Positions 18,387 through 25,304 of a stretch of DNA of 64,000 bases are shown piece by piece. Within the stretch, counting starts at the first letter, position 1. Every line of letters starts with the position of its first letter. The stretch comes from Phytopseudomonas punonensis (GTDB lineage Bacteria > Pseudomonadota > Gammaproteobacteria > Pseudomonadales > Pseudomonadaceae), in assembly GCF_900142655.1 (NCBI RefSeq), contig NZ_FRBQ01000002.1, positions 504,918 through 568,917 on the forward strand, given 5' to 3'. The notes below the pieces were generated by a model, which did not search any database, was not told the DNA's origin, and saw only the letters and a list, made by a program, of their open reading frames with translations. The position numbers and the translations under genes were made by a program.

Positions 18387-19294
18387 AGGCTTGCTCCTGG
18401 CGATCGGCCGGGCGCGTTGGGCAGCTCCCTGGCCAGGTCGAACTTCTGTAGAAGCGCGTACGCGTCGTAGGGCGCACGCACCTTGAGGTCGTTATCGAAG
18501 TAGCAGTACACATCGCGCGACTTTCTGGCGCGCGGCTTGTGGCTGTCGATCAGCTGCGCGTCGCCGGGCTGCTGACCACGGCTCCATGTGGCGATGCGCT
18601 GATGCCAGTGGTCGATGGCGTCCGCGTCGTAACCGCTTTCGTAGAGCCTCTTGTTGCCGTGCAGGCGCAGGTACACGAAGTCGGCGGTAAGGTCCTCGGC
18701 GTACGGCCATTTGCTGGCGCTGTCGGCGAACACCAAGGCGACCTTGTGCTTGCGCAGCAACTTGATAAAGGCCGGATCACGAAAGCTGTCGTGGCGGATT
18801 TCCACGGCATGGCGCAGCTTCTGGTGATTGCGTACTTCCAGGCTGCCGTCCTGTAGACGATCGGCTTTCTTCGCGCTGCGCAGGGTCTGCTCGGTGTCCT
18901 TCGGCAGCAAGTCGAGAAAGTCGGCGAAGCGCTGCTCGTCGAAGGCCATGCTCGGCGGAAATTGCCAGAGGATCGGCCCGAGCTTGTCGCCCAACTGCAG
19001 CGGCCCTGAGGCGAAGAAATTGGCAATTGGCGTGGCTACGTTATCCAGGCGGCGGATATGGGTGATATAGCGCGGTGCCTTGACCGCGAAACAGAAATCG
19101 TCCGGCGTCTCGACGGCCCAGCCGGCGTAACGCTCGGGCGTTTGCAGGGCGTAGAACGAGCCATTGATCTCGATGCTGCTCACTGCCCGCGAGGCGAACG
19201 CCAGTTCCTCGCGCTGCTTCAGCCCGTCGGGGTAGAAGTCGCCGCGCCAGGGCGCATAGCGCCAGCCGGAAATGCCGATATGGATATGTTTCAT
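18383..19294 (-). CDS. DUF72 family protein (YecE-like)
   Basis: A 303-residue TIM-barrel-like DUF72 protein: [16 protein letters not shown] at the N terminus, [39 protein letters not shown], and [18 protein letters not shown] near the end, all family signatures. The function is unknown. It is the first of four overlapping genes (DUF72-ybhP-clsB-ybhN), so in this organism it is likely to be made together with the cardiolipin synthase. Confidence 0.92.
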   Translation of the reverse strand: MKHIHIGISGWRYAPWRGDFYPDGLKQREELAFASRAVSSIEINGSFYALQTPERYAGWAVETPDDFCFAVKAPRYITHIRRLDNVATPIANFFASGPLQLGDKLGPILWQFPPSMAFDEQRFADFLDLLPKDTEQTLRSAKKADRLQDGSLEVRNHQKLRHAVEIRHDSFRDPAFIKLLRKHKVALVFADSASKWPYAEDLTADFVYLRLHGNKRLYESGYDADAIDHWHQRIATWSRGQQPGDAQLIDSHKPRARKSRDVYCYFDNDLKVRAPYDAYALLQKFDLARELPNAPGRSPGASL

Positions 19295-19367
19295 CGAAAG
19301 GCACCATGGGCCGAACGGCCAATGCGCAGTTGCGCGCTCGCGTCACTGTCTCGCGTTTGCACACTGT

Positions 19368-19631
19368 TCATAAGTGCTCGCCAGCCTTGTTGCGCGCGCT
19401 GTACGGGCCGTCTTCATTGGCGAAGACGCCGCCGATCACGCCACTGACCAGCTCGGCGTTTGGCACGCCGTCTGTGCAGGTGCCGTGCTCGGTGAGCAGC
19501 TCTAGCAGCTCGTCATACTCGCCTGGCTGCGCAGGGTAACCGCCGTCTGCTACCAAGGCCTGCGCGTCATGAATGGCCTGGCTCGGCGTGACGGTCTGCA
19601 CGCCGGGAAGCATCAGATCGCTGACTTTCAT
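19368..19631 (-). CDS. Small protein with CBS-like N terminus, unknown function
   Basis: An 87-residue protein starting at an ATG with AGGAGGAA at ideal spacing; a longer open frame upstream to 20000 is antisense-like and was rejected. The first ~25 residues (MKVSDLMLPGVQTVTPSQAI) look like the opening of a CBS-domain protein. The rest (GEYDELLELLTEHGTCTDGVPNAEL...) does not continue the CBS fold, so this may be a truncated or re-purposed CBS protein. It lies 136 bases after the glycosyltransferase and 73 bases before the DUF72 gene, in the same direction as both. Confidence 0.6.
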   Translation of the reverse strand: MKVSDLMLPGVQTVTPSQAIHDAQALVADGGYPAQPGEYDELLELLTEHGTCTDGVPNAELVSGVIGGVFANEDGPYSARNKAGEHL

Positions 19632-19767
19632 TTCTTCCTCCTGGCGCTGCTCGAAGTGGTTGAGCGAGTTGCCCTGGCGCAATCGCAATAGGCGCGTGGG
19701 CGTCGTTAAATTTCCGACTGGAGCGGCGAGGAGGCGGTTCAAGGTTTTTGCCGCTGGCGCGGCGCGT

Positions 19768-20412
19768 TCAGAGCAGCGAGCGCAGATAATCGCCGAAGCC
19801 GCCGCGGGCGCGGCAATCCAGGCGGGCGCTGGTATAAACCCGGGGCAAGGAGCTCCAGGCAATTGAGGCGCCGGCGCGCTCGAAGGCGGCCACCAGCTGT
19901 ACGTCTTCGTCGACGACGATGTCCTGAAAACCGCCAGCGCGGCGGTAGGCATCGGCGCTAAACGACAGGTTGGCGCCGTGGATGTGCCGATGGCCGTCAC
20001 GATCCTGGTAGGCGCTCAGGTAGCGGTTTTGCACGTCTTCATCGAGAGCGCCCCAGTCGGCGACTTCGACGATGCCGCAGACCATGTCGGCGCCGAGTTG
20101 GCGCTGGCGCAGCAGCCAGTCCGGGGCGACCTGGCTGTCGGCATCCGAGCAGGCGAGCCAGGTGGCGCCTCTGGCCAGCTGCCAGGCCACACCAGCCGCA
20201 CGCGCACGACCGACATTGCGCACCTGCAGCGCCAGGCTGTGAACCGGATAGTTGGCGACCACACTGGCCGAGCCATCATCGCAGCTATCGAGCACCACCA
20301 GGATGCGTACCGGCACGCTGAGCTGCGGGTGTGCGGCGGCGTCGAGCAGGGCGGTGAGGCAGGCATCCAGGTTCTGCTCTTCGTTGTGGGCGGGAATCAC
20401 GATGCCAATCAA
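19768..20412 (-). CDS. Family-2 glycosyltransferase, last gene of the glgX-linked cassette
   Basis: A compact 214-residue GT2 (GT-A fold) enzyme without membrane helices. VIPAHNEEQNLDACL is the nucleotide-binding N terminus, CSDADSQVAPDWL holds the DxD-like metal site, and HGANLSFSADAYRRAGGF with VDEDVQL is the acceptor/catalytic region. The start is TTG overlapping the methyltransferase stop (TTGA). It would transfer a sugar from a nucleotide donor in the cytoplasm; donor and acceptor are unknown. Its fixed company with a methyltransferase, PIG-L deacetylase and acyl-CoA-dehydrogenase-like protein suggests one small-molecule pathway. Confidence 0.85.
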   Translation of the reverse strand: MIGIVIPAHNEEQNLDACLTALLDAAAHPQLSVPVRILVVLDSCDDGSASVVANYPVHSLALQVRNVGRARAAGVAWQLARGATWLACSDADSQVAPDWLLRQRQLGADMVCGIVEVADWGALDEDVQNRYLSAYQDRDGHRHIHGANLSFSADAYRRAGGFQDIVVDEDVQLVAAFERAGASIAWSSLPRVYTSARLDCRARGGFGDYLRSLL

Positions 20413-21035
20413 GTTAAAGGCTCCTGCGCAGTCTCTGGCGCCAGGCCCTCGCGCTGCGCCACGGAGGTGGCCTCGGTGCCCCAAACTTCGAGCAGCAGGT
20501 CGGCGTCCTCATGGCGTAACAGGCGCGGCAGACCGAGGCGTTCGTGCAGGCGCTGATGCACTTCATCACCGCTCAACGGGCATTCATCGATCGGCCAGCG
20601 CCAGTGGCACGCCAGCAGGTTGCCGCCGGTGTTGAGGGCGGCCCGGGCACAGTCGATGACGCGATCCAGATCCTGTGCATCGAGGTAGTAGCACAGCTCG
20701 CTGAGTACGATCAGGTCGAAGCGTCCGGCCGGCCATTGCTCCGGCAGGCGGGTCTGCAGCAGGCGCACGTTGCTGCGGTGCGCCAGGCGATTGCGTGCCA
20801 GCTCCAGGGCGATCGCCGAGGTGTCGCTGCACAGCAGAGTGGTGCAGCGCTCGGCCAGGCGCGCACTGAGTTCGCCATTGGCGCAGCCTGGTTCGAAGAT
20901 GCTGCCGTAGTGGCTGCGTGGCAGGGCGGCGAGGGTCAGGTTGCGCTTGCGCTGCTCGTACCAGCGCTCGCGAAACGACCAGGGATCTTCGCTGCCCTTG
21001 TAGAGTTTCTCGAAGTAATTGTCGGCAACGCTCAT
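20409..21035 (-). CDS. Class I SAM-dependent methyltransferase (NodS-like)
   Basis: A 208-residue methyltransferase. The SAM motif I is FEPGCANGELSARLAE, then TLLCSDTSAIALELARNRL, and FDLIVLSELCYYLD is motif IV/post-II. The start MSVADNYFEKLYKGSEDPW resembles NodS-family N terminiwhich methylate amino sugars. The open frame runs far upstream to 21449, but the ATG at 21035 overlaps the PIG-L stop (ATGA) and matches the family start. It is followed by the glycosyltransferase with a TTGA overlap. N-methylation of a deacetylated amino sugar is a reasonable but unproven role. Confidence 0.88.
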   Translation of the reverse strand: MSVADNYFEKLYKGSEDPWSFRERWYEQRKRNLTLAALPRSHYGSIFEPGCANGELSARLAERCTTLLCSDTSAIALELARNRLAHRSNVRLLQTRLPEQWPAGRFDLIVLSELCYYLDAQDLDRVIDCARAALNTGGNLLACHWRWPIDECPLSGDEVHQRLHERLGLPRLLRHEDADLLLEVWGTEATSVAQREGLAPETAQEPLT

Positions 21036-21790
21036 AGAAACACCACCTCGAACGGCTGCTGCAGGCGTTCCACCGCCGTGCTGGAAAGCACCGGTGCGTG
21101 ACCGGTGTCGGGGTCCTCGTAGAGTTGGCTGGCAAAGGCCTGGATGGCGTGGCGCTTGCGGGCTAGTGCCCATTTGTCGAGTTGCAGCTTGCGGGCACGC
21201 TCCCAGGGGATACGCGGATCTTCGGGGCTCGCCCAATGCCAAGCCCAGATCGGTATTTCGTGAGCGCGGGCGCCGCATTCCAGGGCTGCTCTGAGCGAGG
21301 CACGGCCAACCGCTTCGTGGTCGGCGTGGCCGTCTTCGCGCCAGGTGGTGAACACTACGTCGGTGGGTTGCAGATAGGTTTTCAGAAATTCGCGCAGCTC
21401 TGCTTCGGCAGCGGCAACGCCGGTATCGGGAAAGCCGCCGTGCACCCATTGCACCCTGGTGATTGGCAGGCCTAGGCGCTTGAGGGCGTCGGCGCTTTCC
21501 TGCGGGCGCAAGATGCTCAGCCTTTGTGGCGTCCAGTAAGTGGAGCCAGGGTGACTGGCCGCGCCGTCGGTTACCGAGATCAGCAGGATCTGCCGCTGCG
21601 CCTGGGCCAGCAGCTGCAGCAGGCCGCCAGTGCCGAGAATTTCATCGTCCGGATGTGGGGCGATGATCACCGCGCGGCAGCCTTCGGGCACCAGCTGTGT
21701 GCAGTGGATATCGGCCACCTGAGCCAGGCGTCGGGAGGTCTTCCATGCCCGCGGCGAGGTACCCTGGCCCTGGATCGGGTTGGTGTTCAT
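21032..21790 (-). CDS. PIG-L family deacetylase
   Basis: A 252-residue LmbE/PIG-L zinc hydrolase. The metal motif is APHPDDEILGTGG near residue 45 and the second metal/catalytic site is EDGHADHEAVG near residue 155. Family members remove N-acetyl groups from GlcNAc-containing conjugates (for example in mycothiol, bacillithiol and GPI synthesis). The start overlaps the acyl-CoA-dehydrogenase-like gene stop (ATGA). The nature of the substrate here is unknown; the neighbouring methyltransferase and glycosyltransferase suggest an amino-sugar conjugate. Confidence 0.9.
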   Translation of the reverse strand: MNTNPIQGQGTSPRAWKTSRRLAQVADIHCTQLVPEGCRAVIIAPHPDDEILGTGGLLQLLAQAQRQILLISVTDGAASHPGSTYWTPQRLSILRPQESADALKRLGLPITRVQWVHGGFPDTGVAAAEAELREFLKTYLQPTDVVFTTWREDGHADHEAVGRASLRAALECGARAHEIPIWAWHWASPEDPRIPWERARKLQLDKWALARKRHAIQAFASQLYEDPDTGHAPVLSSTAVERLQQPFEVVFL

Positions 21791-22821
21791 AGCTTCCAGC
21801 TCTCTTGTAGTTGGTGTGCCGCGAGACTGCCGAGGGCCGCCAAGTCACGTTCGGCATGGCTCTGGCGCAGGAACACCGGCAGATCGGCCAACAGCCTGGC
21901 CAAGCCAGCATCACGGCAGTAGGGGGCGGCGCCAAGGGCGCGGCCGACATGCTCGATCACCGCGCTGGCGCTGCTCTCGACGATGGCGCGCACGCGGCGC
22001 ACCGGCAGTTCGGCGTCGGCTCCGGGGTTGGCGTCGATCCACGCGGCGCAGCCCTGCAGGGCGCTGGCGGCTGCGGTGAGGGCGCAATCCACCTGGCCAA
22101 GGTGGGCGAGGGCGTGGGGCTCGTCGCGCTCGGTGCAATGGCTGCGCAGTGCTTCACCGAGGCGGCTCGCTGCACCGTACCAGCATGCGGCGATCCCCGC
22201 GCCGCCTTGCCAGAAGCCGGGCCTGGCAAGGTAGCCATTGGCCGGGCCAACGGGCAGGCCGGTGGCATCATCGAACAGGATCTCGACACTCTGGGTGGCT
22301 GCCATGCCCACGGCCTGCCAGCCGTCCTCGGTGACCTGCACGCCGGGTTGTTGCAGGGCCACGGCCACCAGCTGCTGTTCGCCGCGCTCGTTCCAGGCGG
22401 TGAGCAGGCCGTGGCTGAGCAGCGTGGCGCCCGAGCACCAGGCCTTGCGGCCGTGCAGGCGCACGCTGCCGTCGCGCTGCGCGGCGTCCAGCGTCACCCG
22501 CGCGTGGGGTGGCTCGGCGGCCCACATGCCCCAGGTCGTCTGCGCCGGCACTTGTGCAGCGTAGTGCTCGAGGATCGCCAGGGCGTCGGTGTGGCCTTCA
22601 TAGAGTTTGCACAGGCTCAGGTCCTGTGCGGCGACCGTGGCCAGCGCCTGCCAACGTTGCAGGGTCTGGCCACCGCCGGGTGGGGGTAATTTGTCGAGGC
22701 CCTCGTTGCACAACCATTGCAGGTTGCGCACGAGGGCCACGGGGTAATGCGGGGGCGGGTGCGGCCACTCGTCCAGCAGGGCGCCAAGGCGCTCCAGCAG
22801 ATGGGTGCCGCTCCCGGTCAT
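21787..22821 (-). CDS. Acyl-CoA-dehydrogenase-like flavoprotein
   Basis: A 344-residue protein with the acyl-CoA dehydrogenase layout: helical N-terminal part, a central beta domain (WGMWAAEPPHARVTLD, GRKAWCSGATLLSHGLLTAW), and a C-terminal helical part (VIEHVGRALGAAPYCRDAGLARLLADLPVFLRQ). It is shorter than typical members. The sequence looks divergent, so an oxidation or dehydrogenation of something other than fatty acyl-CoA is possible. Its ATG overlaps the glgX stop by four bases, and its stop overlaps the PIG-L start, so it links the glycogen operon to the cassette. Confidence 0.82.
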   Translation of the reverse strand: MTGSGTHLLERLGALLDEWPHPPPHYPVALVRNLQWLCNEGLDKLPPPGGGQTLQRWQALATVAAQDLSLCKLYEGHTDALAILEHYAAQVPAQTTWGMWAAEPPHARVTLDAAQRDGSVRLHGRKAWCSGATLLSHGLLTAWNERGEQQLVAVALQQPGVQVTEDGWQAVGMAATQSVEILFDDATGLPVGPANGYLARPGFWQGGAGIAACWYGAASRLGEALRSHCTERDEPHALAHLGQVDCALTAAASALQGCAAWIDANPGADAELPVRRVRAIVESSASAVIEHVGRALGAAPYCRDAGLARLLADLPVFLRQSHAERDLAALGSLAAHQLQESWKL

Positions 22822-24950
22822 GCCACGTTGTCCTTCTGCAGCTCGAACAGCACCAGCGAACGATGGGTGACGGTGAACTCGTCACCGAACTGGAAGGTTT
22901 CGTCTTCTTCCGGCTCGTCGATGCGGTTGGTGTCGAGCATGCACGTCCAGTGGCTGCCCTGGGCGACTTCCGGCAGGCGGAAATTGACCACGTCATGGTG
23001 CGAGTTGACCACCATCAGCAGCGTCGCGTCGGCGCCGCTGCGGCGGATACCGGTCGGCTGCGCGCGGCCATCGAGCAGCATGCCCATGCAGCGCGCATGG
23101 GGATCGTGCCAGTTTTCCTCGCTCATCTCCTCGCCGTTGGGTGCCAGCCAGGTGACATCCTTGACGCCCAGCTCCTCGTTGTAGGCACCGACGAAGAAGC
23201 GCCCACGACGCAGGATCGGGTAGCTCATGCGCAGCTTGATCACCCGGGTGACGAAGGCCTGCAACTGCTTGCCGCGCTCGCTGAGGTCCCAGTTGATCCA
23301 GCCGATTTCGCTGTCCTGGCAGTAGGCGTTGTTGTTGCCGTGCTGGGTACGCGCGAACTCGTCACCGGCCACCAGCATCGGCGTGCCCTGGGCGAGAACC
23401 AGCGTGGCCATGAAGTTGCGCATCTGGCGGAAACGCAGGTCGTTGATGGCCTCGTCATCGGTCGGGCCTTCGACGCCATGGTTCCAGGACATGTTGTTGT
23501 TGCTGCCGTCCCCGTTGTTCTCGTCGTTATCCTCGTTGTGCTTGTCGTTGTAGGAGACAAGGTCATTGAGGGTGAAGCCGTCGTGGGCGGTGATGAAGTT
23601 CACCGACGAGAACGGCCGACGGCCACGCTGGTTGTACAGATCACCCGAAGCGGTAAGGCGGCTGGCCAGTTCGGCCAGCTGGCCTTCGTCGCCTTTCCAG
23701 AAGCTGCGCACGTTGTCGCGGAATTTGTCGTTCCACTCCGCCCAGCCCGGTGGGAACCCGCCCACCTGATAACCACCAGGGCCGCAGTCCCAGGGCTCGG
23801 CGATCAGCTTGACCTTGCTCAGCACCGGGTCCTGACGGCAGGCGACCAGGAAGCTGTGGCGCTCGTCGTAGCCATCGTGATGGCGGGCGAGGATGGTCGC
23901 CAGGTCGAAGCGGAAGCCGTCCACGCCCATCTCGGTGGCCCAGTAGCGCAGCGAGTCGGTGACCATCTGCAGCACGCAGGGGTGGCTCAGATCGAGGGTA
24001 TTGCCGGTGCCGGAATCGTTGATGTAGTAGCGCTTGTCGTCGGGCATCAGCCGGTAATAGCTGGCATTGTCGATGCCGCGCATGGACAGCGTCGGGCCCA
24101 GCTCGTTACCTTCGGCGGTGTGGTTGTAGACCACATCGAGAATCAGCTCGAGGCCGGCATCGTGCATGTGCGCGGCCATCTCCTTGAACTCGTTGATGTG
24201 GCCGCTGGCCAGGTAGCGCGGGTGCGGAGCGAAGAAGCCGATGCTGTTGTAGCCCCAGTAGTTGTTCATGCCCTTTTCCAGCAGGTGCTGGTCGTTGACG
24301 AAGGCATGGATGGGCAGCAACTCGACCGACGAGACACCCAGTTTGCGGATGTGCTTGATCACGTCGGCGTTCATCAGCCCGGCGAACGTGCCGCGCTTGT
24401 CCTCGGCCACCGACGGATGACGCATGGTCAGGCCGCGCAGGTGGGCTTCGTAGAACACCGTCTTGTCCCAGTCGACGCGGTGGCTGCGGTGCTTGCCCCA
24501 GGTATAAGCCGGGTCGATGACCTTGCACTTGGGCACGAAGGGGGCGCTGTCACGCTCGTCGAAGCTGAGGTCGCCATCGGGATGGCCGATCTCGTAGCCG
24601 AACAACGCTTCGGACCACTTCAGCTCACCGACCAGTTGCTTGGCGTAGGGATCGATCAGCAGCTTGTTGGGGTTGAAACGGTGACCGGCTTCCGGCTCGT
24701 AGGGGCCGTACACGCGGTAGCCGTAGATCAGCCCCGGGTGTGCATCGGGCAGATAGCCGTGCCAGATCTCGTCGGTGTACTCCGGCAATTCGATGCGCTC
24801 GATCTCTTCCAGACCATCGGGATCGAAGATGCATAGCTCGACCTTGGTGGCGTGAGCCGAGAAGAGCGCAAAGTTGACGCCCAAACCATCCCAGGTCGAC
24901 CCCAACGGAAAGGGCTGACCTTCGGTTATACGCGAGCGTTGTTGACTCAT
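22818..24950 (-). CDS. glgX: Glycogen debranching enzyme GlgX
   Basis: GlgX hydrolyses alpha-1,6 branches left after outer chains are shortened. The 710-residue protein has an N-terminal CBM48 (GLGVNFALFSAHATKVELCIFD) and the GH13_11 barrel: GVDGFRFDLATIL with the nucleophile Asp, LIAEPWDCGPGGYQVGGFP with the acid/base Glu, and FITAHDGFTLNDLVSY with the third Asp. It follows the DUF2934 gene by 18 bases with an AGGAG site, and is coupled to the acyl-CoA-dehydrogenase-like gene by an ATGA overlap. Confidence 0.96.
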   Translation of the reverse strand: MSQQRSRITEGQPFPLGSTWDGLGVNFALFSAHATKVELCIFDPDGLEEIERIELPEYTDEIWHGYLPDAHPGLIYGYRVYGPYEPEAGHRFNPNKLLIDPYAKQLVGELKWSEALFGYEIGHPDGDLSFDERDSAPFVPKCKVIDPAYTWGKHRSHRVDWDKTVFYEAHLRGLTMRHPSVAEDKRGTFAGLMNADVIKHIRKLGVSSVELLPIHAFVNDQHLLEKGMNNYWGYNSIGFFAPHPRYLASGHINEFKEMAAHMHDAGLELILDVVYNHTAEGNELGPTLSMRGIDNASYYRLMPDDKRYYINDSGTGNTLDLSHPCVLQMVTDSLRYWATEMGVDGFRFDLATILARHHDGYDERHSFLVACRQDPVLSKVKLIAEPWDCGPGGYQVGGFPPGWAEWNDKFRDNVRSFWKGDEGQLAELASRLTASGDLYNQRGRRPFSSVNFITAHDGFTLNDLVSYNDKHNEDNDENNGDGSNNNMSWNHGVEGPTDDEAINDLRFRQMRNFMATLVLAQGTPMLVAGDEFARTQHGNNNAYCQDSEIGWINWDLSERGKQLQAFVTRVIKLRMSYPILRRGRFFVGAYNEELGVKDVTWLAPNGEEMSEENWHDPHARCMGMLLDGRAQPTGIRRSGADATLLMVVNSHHDVVNFRLPEVAQGSHWTCMLDTNRIDEPEEDETFQFGDEFTVTHRSLVLFELQKDNVA

Positions 24951-24968
24951 TCTGGATGGCTCCTGGTA

Positions 24969-25304
24969 TCAGGCCTTGGGCTTTTTGGCGGCAGGCTTGG
25001 GGGTAGTGCTGGGCTTGGCCTTGGCAGGTGCCTTGGCGGGTTTGAGCAGGGCAGGTTTTTCGGCTTCAGCCTCTGGCGCTGCCTTGCTGGCGCGCGGTTT
25101 GATCGGTGCCGCAGGTGCGGCTTCACCAGCGGTGGGCTTGGGCTTGCTCACGCGTTTGGGCGCGGCTTTGTCCGGGCTTTGCTCGGCTTCGACGAGTTTG
25201 GTGGCCATTTCCCAGTGGCGTTTGGCCTGGCCATTGGGTTTCCCTTCGGATTCCCAGATCTGGTAGGCGAACTCACGGATGCGGTCTTCTTTTTTGGCGC
25301 TCAT
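24969..25304 (-). CDS. DUF2934 protein with Lys/Ala/Pro-rich tail
   Basis: A 111-residue protein. The first ~35 residues form the DUF2934 motif (EDRIREFAYQIWESEGKPNGQAKRHWEMA). The rest is a low-complexity tail rich in Lys, Ala and Pro, similar in make-up to histone-H1-like tails. A DUF2934 gene between treY and glgX is also found in the P. aeruginosa cluster. Its start overlaps the treY stop (ATGA). The function is unknown; the basic tail could bind DNA, RNA or an acidic partner. Confidence 0.88.
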   Translation of the reverse strand: MSAKKEDRIREFAYQIWESEGKPNGQAKRHWEMATKLVEAEQSPDKAAPKRVSKPKPTAGEAAPAAPIKPRASKAAPEAEAEKPALLKPAKAPAKAKPSTTPKPAAKKPKA

